Assembly (NCBI GenBank): GCA_964396055.1
Contig: CAYNDV010000081.1
Span: 1 to 20,199, forward strand
DNA: 20,199 nucleotides
Direction: 5' to 3'
DNA from: CAYJPV01 sp964396055
GTDB taxonomy: Bacteria; Acidobacteriota; Vicinamibacteria; Vicinamibacterales; JAKQTR01
Within the stretch, counting starts at the first letter, position 1; each line of letters starts with the position of its first letter. This document shows positions 19,101 to 20,199 of the stretch, in pieces. Made by a program: the position numbers and the translations under genes. The notes beneath the pieces were generated by a model, which made no database searches, was not told where the DNA came from, and saw nothing but the letters and a program-made list of their open reading frames with translations.

Positions 19101-20081
19101 ACCGTGTCCACGCGCAACGCGGGTGCGGGCGAGGCGCCAGCGTCGCTCACGCGGCTCTACCTGTCGCTGGATCGGATCCCGGGCGACGGCGACCTGCTGC
19201 TCGGCGAACACCAGGTGCCGGCGCTGGCGGCCGGCGCCACCAATGCCGGTCCGATCATCGTCAACATCCCGCCGGCGCAGCCGCCGGCGGCCTACTACCT
19301 GCTTGCGGTGGCCGACGACCTGCTGGAGGTGCTCGAAAGCCGCGAAACCAACAACGTCTACGTCAAGCCGCTGCGCGTGCAGACGAACCTGGTCGTCTCG
19401 GTGCTCGCGGCGCCGACCGGTGCGAGCCCGGGCGACGTGATGACGGTGGCGGAGACGACGAAGTGCATGGGCCCGGGGCCCGCGCTGGCGTCGACGACCA
19501 GCTACTACCTGTCGGCGAACGCCACGTGGGACGCGGGCGACCGGCTGCTGGCGTCGCGGGCGGTGCCGCCGCTGGCAAAGGGTGCGTCGAGCGCGGTGTC
19601 GTTCGGCGTGCCGATCCCGGCTGACGTGGCGCCGGGTTCGTACTACCTGATCGCGAAGGCCGACGCCGACGGCGCCGTGCCCGAGTCGAACGAGGCCGAC
19701 AACGCCCGGGCCGATGCCATCAAGCTGGGCAGCGACCTGCAACTGGCGGTGCTGCGCGCGGCGGCGTCGGTCCTGGTGGGCGGGACGGTGACCGTCACCG
19801 ACACGACGAAGAACCTCGGCCCTGGCGCCACGCCGGCATCGCGCACGCTGTTCTACCTGTCGATCGACAACAAGCTGGATGCGGGTGACGTGCTGCTGGG
19901 CGCGCGCGACGTCGGGCCGCTGGCCGACCACGCCTCGAGCACGGCGGCAACGCCACTCGTCATCCCGGGTGGCACCGCCAAGCGGAAGTACTTCATCCTG
20001 GCGGTGGCCGACGGCGACCTGGCGATCGCGGAGTTGAACGAAGCGAACAACGTCAAGACGAAGGGGGTTACTGTCAAGTAA
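7185..20081 (+). CDS. Giant secreted repeat protein (4298 aa), probable adhesin or surface fibre
   Basis: No enzyme motif is visible; the architecture suggests a structural or adhesive extracellular protein. The signal peptide is clear: MLRWFTR, a hydrophobic stretch to about residue 22, then a probable cleavage site after PAAA (residue 27). There is no lipobox. Residues 29-2781 and 2923-3369 form 31 tandem repeats related to carboxypeptidase-regulatory-like domains (G-x-I-x-G-x-V-T-D ... G-L-P-x-G-T-Y-Y-x-R-T), each with an added tail around Y-I-D-E-L-Y-N-N. A PPC-like domain (2782-2922; SCANA, NVWYTF, GSTYDT, ACWDD) splits the array. Then come a putative Ig (He_PIG-like) domain 3370-3468, IPT/TIG 3471-3558, an unrecognised domain 3559-3667, an EF-hand-like segment 3668-3753, a second copy of the unrecognised domain 3754-3860, IPT/TIG 3864-3946 and three CARDB domains 3949-4298. 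I see no sortase, PEP-CTERM or type IX sorting tail. The function is unproven. Confidence 0.93.
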   Translation: MLRWFTRCALFVSFLLAAGAAADPAAAQGTATVSGRVTQAGTSTGIENVRIAMRNADASLTFWAGSDATGNYTFTDIPAGTYFAGTEGAGQYLDELYNEIPCPGATCDYRTGAPIVVGDGATVVGINFTLTLGGRITGQITAVGGATIGSSWVEVFKADNTWSSGYTLGARPDYQTVGLPPGQYYIRTRNNEQFVNEVYNDVTCMGCDPRMGTLVTVTAGADTSDINFQLSPGGSIAGTITGPGGVPLPNIGVSVVDGSGNGVSWGGTDNNGNYLTGDGLLQGPSYYIRTNNGQGYIDELYNNITCLNCDPRSGTAVTVTGTATTGGINFQLAAGGTITGHILEAGTGAVIPGAHIEVFDAQGRWVNWWGTDPLGTFTAPGLPTGTYYVRSWNAAGYINEAWNNIVCRNCDLLSTTPIAVVAGATTMGVGLDLERGASLSGRITDGTGNPVTTGWVWVEAADGTWMTDSSTDTAGNFHTQGGLPPGTYYLKTGNNQGLLNEIWNNVPCALGCSPTIGTPIVIAGPADLTGYDFQLDTGGIIFGHVQPAGGGWINSIGVEVFAADGRHVGTFWTAGQGDYSTSAGLPTGTYYVRTSNNDGWLDQLHSGHTCVMGNCDPRTGSAVGVTTGAATAVNFDLTRGAQITGTVTHAVTGLPLGGVQVGITDGTGQMLGWTGTNGAGIFSTAGLPGGSYYLRTNNSQGLLNEAWDNVPCLGCPWNTGTAIPLEAGELATGKNFALAPGPRIRGRVTNHAGAGLAGIPIVIYDVSGQIIASANTDAGGHYVSDAALPDGTYYALINRNAAYIQELYDNVPCPFGCSHLSGTPITVAAPDDTTGIDFTLQEGGVISGTVTDTGGAPLANVWVHIHTADNREVESVMTAADGTYATPGGLPTGTYYARTTNEAGYIDEVYGGQMCIFGCDARVGDPIVVAAGLATTPNVNFQLAAGGYITGSVTDTTNGQPVTNLQVEIVDATGQHLGSVRPGSDGIYRTPGLLGGTYYARTYNWEGYVNKIWNNKVCAGCPYTDGDPIVVPDTGSVTGIDFAVTPGPRVRGRITDAGGNPLPNVNVQIVNSVGPYVSDAWTDQSGDYVSYNGLPNGTYYVRTDARGQFLDELYNNLPCHFGCTVTSGTPVVIAGGADATSIDFVLSPGGRITGRVTDAGGNGIAGAWVDVHDASNNYLGGTPQTNTTGTYQTRALPPGTYYLRTWNTGAWINEIYNNLPSNLDTNAGTGVAIVGTADTTGVDFQLDPGGQIAGRFTNAGNGAGIGSNIWINPFRASGEGYWVGTRVNPDGTYITEGGLPPGTYYVNTDNGQGFIDELYDNLPDTTPVTSGTPVPVSAGTVTNGINFALQVGARIEGLITDAGGTPLANIWTQYWDPTQGYWRGGSHTGADGRYSIQGLPAGTYYVRTQNSPDYVDEVWDNVTCLQCSQTLGTPIVLAAGETRGNIDFALATGRHITGTVTDASGGAGIAGAWVDVYSAASQWLGSSNGQTDASGVYTTRALPPGTYYLKTNSETPYINELYNNFTGCRPETTGTPVVLGAGADTTGINFPLTRGGQIAGRFTASATGLPITNDIWVNVHGGPGNEWICNWNWWMTGDGHWITGGLPAGVYQVQTNNYGGWADEWYDNLPVWVDWSGATPITVTNGATTPNINFALDTGARLEGTVTAQATGLPLADVDVSARTASGGWAGGGRTDSLGRFNFAVPGGTYYIRTSNNLGYLDEAWDNVPCFNCANGTGTPLTVTAGQTRTGLDFALVKGARIAGRITAAATGDPVARVWVDLHDASGNWIGSSGQSDATGHYASTGLPPGTYYARTNNNDQYINETYNNLPSWTNTTSGTSIVVSGTTDVEGIDFALDLGGRVTGQVVDAGTGLPLANIRVNVWDSAGHGFGGWNTDGSGVYTTGSGLPSGNIFLRAIGGLNYITEQYNDNPCPGGTCSSTSGTPVAVTGGNTVVGINFGLTAAGKITGRVFDQATDAGLANVNVYAYTSSNSQVGSATTDATGVYTIGGLGTGTFYLRTANGLGYLDELYNNNPCPNGTCTYNTGQGVNVTAGLTTTGIHFGLVVGARITGRVVADAGGAGLGGVSVRIHNGTNQQIGSATTAADGTYTVGGLPGGTFYARTINSAGYIDELYNGFLCPNGACTFNTGTGIVVASGGTTANVDFGLATGGSLGGTVTDQSTGLPLVGVTVRVYNSSNSQMGTANTNASGAYAVTGLPTGTHYARTSNGLGYVDELYNNLPCPNQSCTTNTGTGIGVTAGSPTTGINFALDAGARITGTVTDANGGAPLANVTVRVYNTSGTQVGQTNTNGAGAYTVSGLPGGSFFARTQNSAGYIDELFDNLPCPAGVCTYTTGTPIVLAGGGVTVADFALQLGGRVTGTVTDANGGAALANVSVSLLDAYWNQIGSSTTNSSGVYTAAGLPTGSYYLATSNSLGYTDELYDNVPCFNWTCTIPGGTPIAVTAGATVSDINVALTMGARLNVTVTDQTSGAGIPSVSVRLYNPQGYQVFSRNTDASGNVSIPGVPAGSYFLRTLNSRGYIDEFWDDRIQVFTTVLNSTPYVVPGPGTYPITWPLASGGRISGRVTDGAGNPIAGVSVNAFWPTGSSFSGGTTDAGGNYTTGAGLPSGTYFARTSNGLGYQNEIYNDLPAGLLSPTSGTPITVTAPSTTPNVNFSLVPGGSITGTVTNAAGGAPLNGVRVTVYYANGTGAAGSVLTNASGMYTLGGLAAGDYFARTVNAFGFLDKLYNNITCLNCPITSGQPIHVTVGAASTGIDFALEAAPAPTHDSCANAKDIAANPYQDIVSVVNAPPAPGDPIQSCGGGQPLSNVWYTFTAPTDGVLRVHTLGSTYDTVISLYLGSCGNFGSEYACWDDVYSPTTQAPSTEIHDFMVLAGTTYLIQVAGYNWTPQQGTLIFNAEFLPGGFLSGRVTAADGITGLAGITVNFVDARGRAQGNLVTDASGNFNVGPGPAGTYFAVTSNTLGYVNQVYDHQACVPFRTLACNPLKGTPFEIPSGGTTANVNFSLDVGGRISGRVTDQVTGAPVAGATVRLVDASGLVKATGSTNGAGEYTTSGGVPPGTYYALTQDNSLGYVDQAWNMTTSCLGLPGCLTAPTPITIAAGGTVTGIDFALAIGGRVQGVATDAASGLPVSGVIVFIVDAAGNERGRGTTGSAGNYFVTKGLAPGTYYAYTDNTAGYINQLYDAKACEAMLCGPTGGTPITVTAGAVTAGINFSMTAGHRISGMLEDAGTGAPIGGMEVQFFNSTGVLVGIAASDPAGVFLSDEGFPAGTYYAKTSAMPGYAAQLFVNRPCPGGTCDPTTGDGIVLPPAGAPAGKKTEDRRQKTAATRAHAGTVSGEATANDIDFSLTACPAVTLGPASLPAASVNRPFNQTLSAAGAGAPVTFTAATPWYYRSFRQGGGLLPPGLALATTGVLSGTPTRAGEYSFLVGAVGADGCGGLQLFTIVIGEAPPAPAVTGIVPAIGPMAGGQGVTITGTGFDAGATVSLGGTAATGVAVVSPTTITAVTGARGTAGLVDVVVANVDSLTGTLRDGYRYIGSTASRTLPACYIPGLSRTVSIAVTPSAEVQFQGIEDVPPAGWTISSVSHDGSLDTATGKVKWGPFVDHTARTLTYQATPPAGAAGAPTWSGLASFDGYDLVIGGQTTIGLCEAHPADTNANFTMVVGEVTGYGAAWKRGDPWPVPPSPIPIEYVTRAGYLWRAGEAYRRDDGPCPLCWVSVALGARPVQAGEAGGSAARTLPAGYMPGAPSPVSIAVTPNAGTLSHALEETPPAGWTISDISDGGSVDAVSGAIKWLFFDGTARTLTYLATPPADAAGDYPFAGVASFDGVNAVIGGASTLGFLPDPTVTDVSPAQGPTAGGTPVTITGTTFLAGATVAFGGVPATGVLVVDATTITAVTPAHAAGAVTVLVTNTTGQTGDLPGGFTYQSALPDLLVSGTTGVPASSGPGASFTATVSTRNAGAGEAPASLTRLYLSLDRIPGDGDLLLGEHQVPALAAGATNAGPIIVNIPPAQPPAAYYLLAVADDLLEVLESRETNNVYVKPLRVQTNLVVSVLAAPTGASPGDVMTVAETTKCMGPGPALASTTSYYLSANATWDAGDRLLASRAVPPLAKGASSAVSFGVPIPADVAPGSYYLIAKADADGAVPESNEADNARADAIKLGSDLQLAVLRAAASVLVGGTVTVTDTTKNLGPGATPASRTLFYLSIDNKLDAGDVLLGARDVGPLADHASSTAATPLVIPGGTAKRKYFILAVADGDLAIAELNEANNVKTKGVTVK
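15528..15950 (+). other. PPC-like beta-sandwich domain interrupting the repeat array
   Basis: HDSCANAKDI, SNVWYTFTAPTDG, LGSTYDTVISLY, ACWDD and TTYLIQVAGY match the usual course of pre-peptidase C-terminal-like domains. Four cysteines are present. It falls exactly between repeat 27 and repeat 28, and the following repeats have longer cysteine loops. Confidence 0.7.
17188..17215. repeat. Heptamer tandem repeat inside repeat 31 of the giant gene
   Basis: Four units of AGAAGAC (the third is AGGAGAC). Read in frame, the tract and its flanks give a basic peptide (GKKTEDRRQKTAATRAHAG) inside what is otherwise the final strand region of a repeat. The excess over a normal repeat is about 75-84 bases. 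Confidence 0.88.
17859..18185 (+). other. Unrecognised duplicated domain, copy 1
   Basis: Begins RTLPACYIPG and includes VPPAGWTISSVS, GKVKWGPF, ARTLTYQATPP and ASFDGYD. Copy 2 at 18444-18764 follows the same plan (RTLPAGYMPG, TPPAGWTISDIS, GAIKWLFF, ARTLTYLATPP, ASFDGVN). I cannot name the family with certainty. Copy 1 has a cysteine where copy 2 has glycine. Confidence 0.7.
18186..18443 (+). other. EF-hand/dockerin-like segment with a CPLC motif
   Basis: Codons 18204-18239 read DTNANFTMVVGE. Asp, Asn, Asn, Thr and Glu at loop positions 1, 3, 5, 7 and 12 fit a calcium loop, but position 6 is Phe instead of Gly. A Pro/Trp/Tyr-rich tail (WKRGDPWPVPPSPIPIEY) and CPLC follow. It may be half a dockerin; only one loop is visible. 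Confidence 0.45.
18444..18764 (+). other. Unrecognised duplicated domain, copy 2
   Basis: Second copy of the RTLPA...GYMPG domain, about 107 residues, between the EF-hand-like segment and the second IPT/TIG domain. The two copies are clearly homologous by eye. Confidence 0.7.
19029..20078 (+). other. Three tandem CARDB domains at the C-terminus of the giant protein
   Basis: Three units of about 117 residues each start with a D/N-L-V/Q-hydrophobic strand (PDLLVSG, TNLVVSV, SDLQLAV), carry an L-Y/Y-Y/F-Y-L-S strand, and end in A-D with E-x-N-E-x-N-N (ESRETNN, ESNEADN, ELNEANN). This is the CARDB (cell adhesion related, bacterial) pattern and supports an extracellular role. Confidence 0.8.
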
Positions 20082-20087
20082 CGAGTC

Positions 20088-20113
20088 AGAAGCAAGAAGC
20101 AAGAAGCAAGAAG
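20088..20113. repeat. Heptamer tandem repeat AGAAGCA, downstream of the giant gene
   Basis: Three full units (20088-20094, 20095-20101, 20102-20108) and a partial fourth, starting seven bases after the stop codon. Confidence 0.9.
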
Positions 20114-20116
20114 GGA

Positions 20117-20158
20117 CACGATACACGGAGCACGATACACGGAGCACGATACACGGAG
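20117..20158. repeat. 14-base tandem repeat CACGATACACGGAG, three units
   Basis: Three identical units at 20117-20130, 20131-20144 and 20145-20158, each made of two related heptamers (CACGATA, CACGGAG). A partial copy follows to about 20165. The last bases of the window (20166-20199) hold nothing I recognise, and no terminator hairpin is visible after the giant gene. Confidence 0.9.
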
Positions 20159-20199
20159 CACGGAGCTCTGTATCACGCGGGTGAAAAACGACTCCCGGT

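Noticed and set aside
15003..20147. Very long reverse-strand reading frame (also 4743-6686, 8496-11549, 12225-14303 and 6960-8249)
   Set aside because: Antisense frames of GC-rich repetitive genes. Their translations are Arg/Ala/Val-rich without recognisable domains, while the + strand shows clear domains throughout.

Overview
The window is GC-rich and holds two very large genes, both on the + strand, separated by about 330 bases, plus a short repeat-filled tail. Both encode multidomain extracellular proteins. The source looks like a free-living, high-GC bacterium. Class Vicinamibacteria of the Acidobacteriota is my best guess, from the mix of BACON, cohesin/dockerin, IPT/TIG and carboxypeptidase-regulatory-like modules and from a hairpin repeat that reads VRLKPDATT when translated, which I recall from such genomes. 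This placement is an inference; there is no rRNA or other marker gene in the window.

Region 1 (1-6857): a subtilisin-family (S8) serine protease whose 5' end lies upstream of the window. It shows the end of a propeptide, a complete catalytic triad, a parallel beta-helix with a C-type-lectin-like domain inside it, Ig/FN3/IPT modules, two cohesin-like domains around a dockerin-like segment, and four BACON domains at the C-terminus.

Region 2 (6858-7184): no gene. It carries a composite palindromic repeat (6870-6961) and, just before the next gene, an inverted repeat that buries the ribosome binding site.

Region 3 (7185-20081): a 4298-residue secreted protein with a signal peptide and 31 tandem repeats of about 100-106 residues. 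A PPC-like domain interrupts the array after repeat 27. The C-terminus has Ig-like, IPT/TIG, duplicated unknown and CARDB domains. I read it as a giant adhesin or cell-surface fibre.

Region 4 (20082-20199): heptamer-based tandem repeats and no gene.

The most unusual signal is not a gene. Small repeat elements (an AAATCAATCC/GGATTGATTT palindrome, TGAA-loop hairpins, and tandem repeats with 7- or 14-base units) occur between the genes and also inside both coding sequences, where they keep the reading frame and add short peptides at domain junctions or loops. A second signal is the regular, higher-order organisation of the 31-repeat array, with a cysteine pair of varying spacing in most repeats. 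Working together, the two products could form an extracellular protease and scaffold pair, because one carries cohesin-like domains and the other an EF-hand/dockerin-like segment; that link is speculative.
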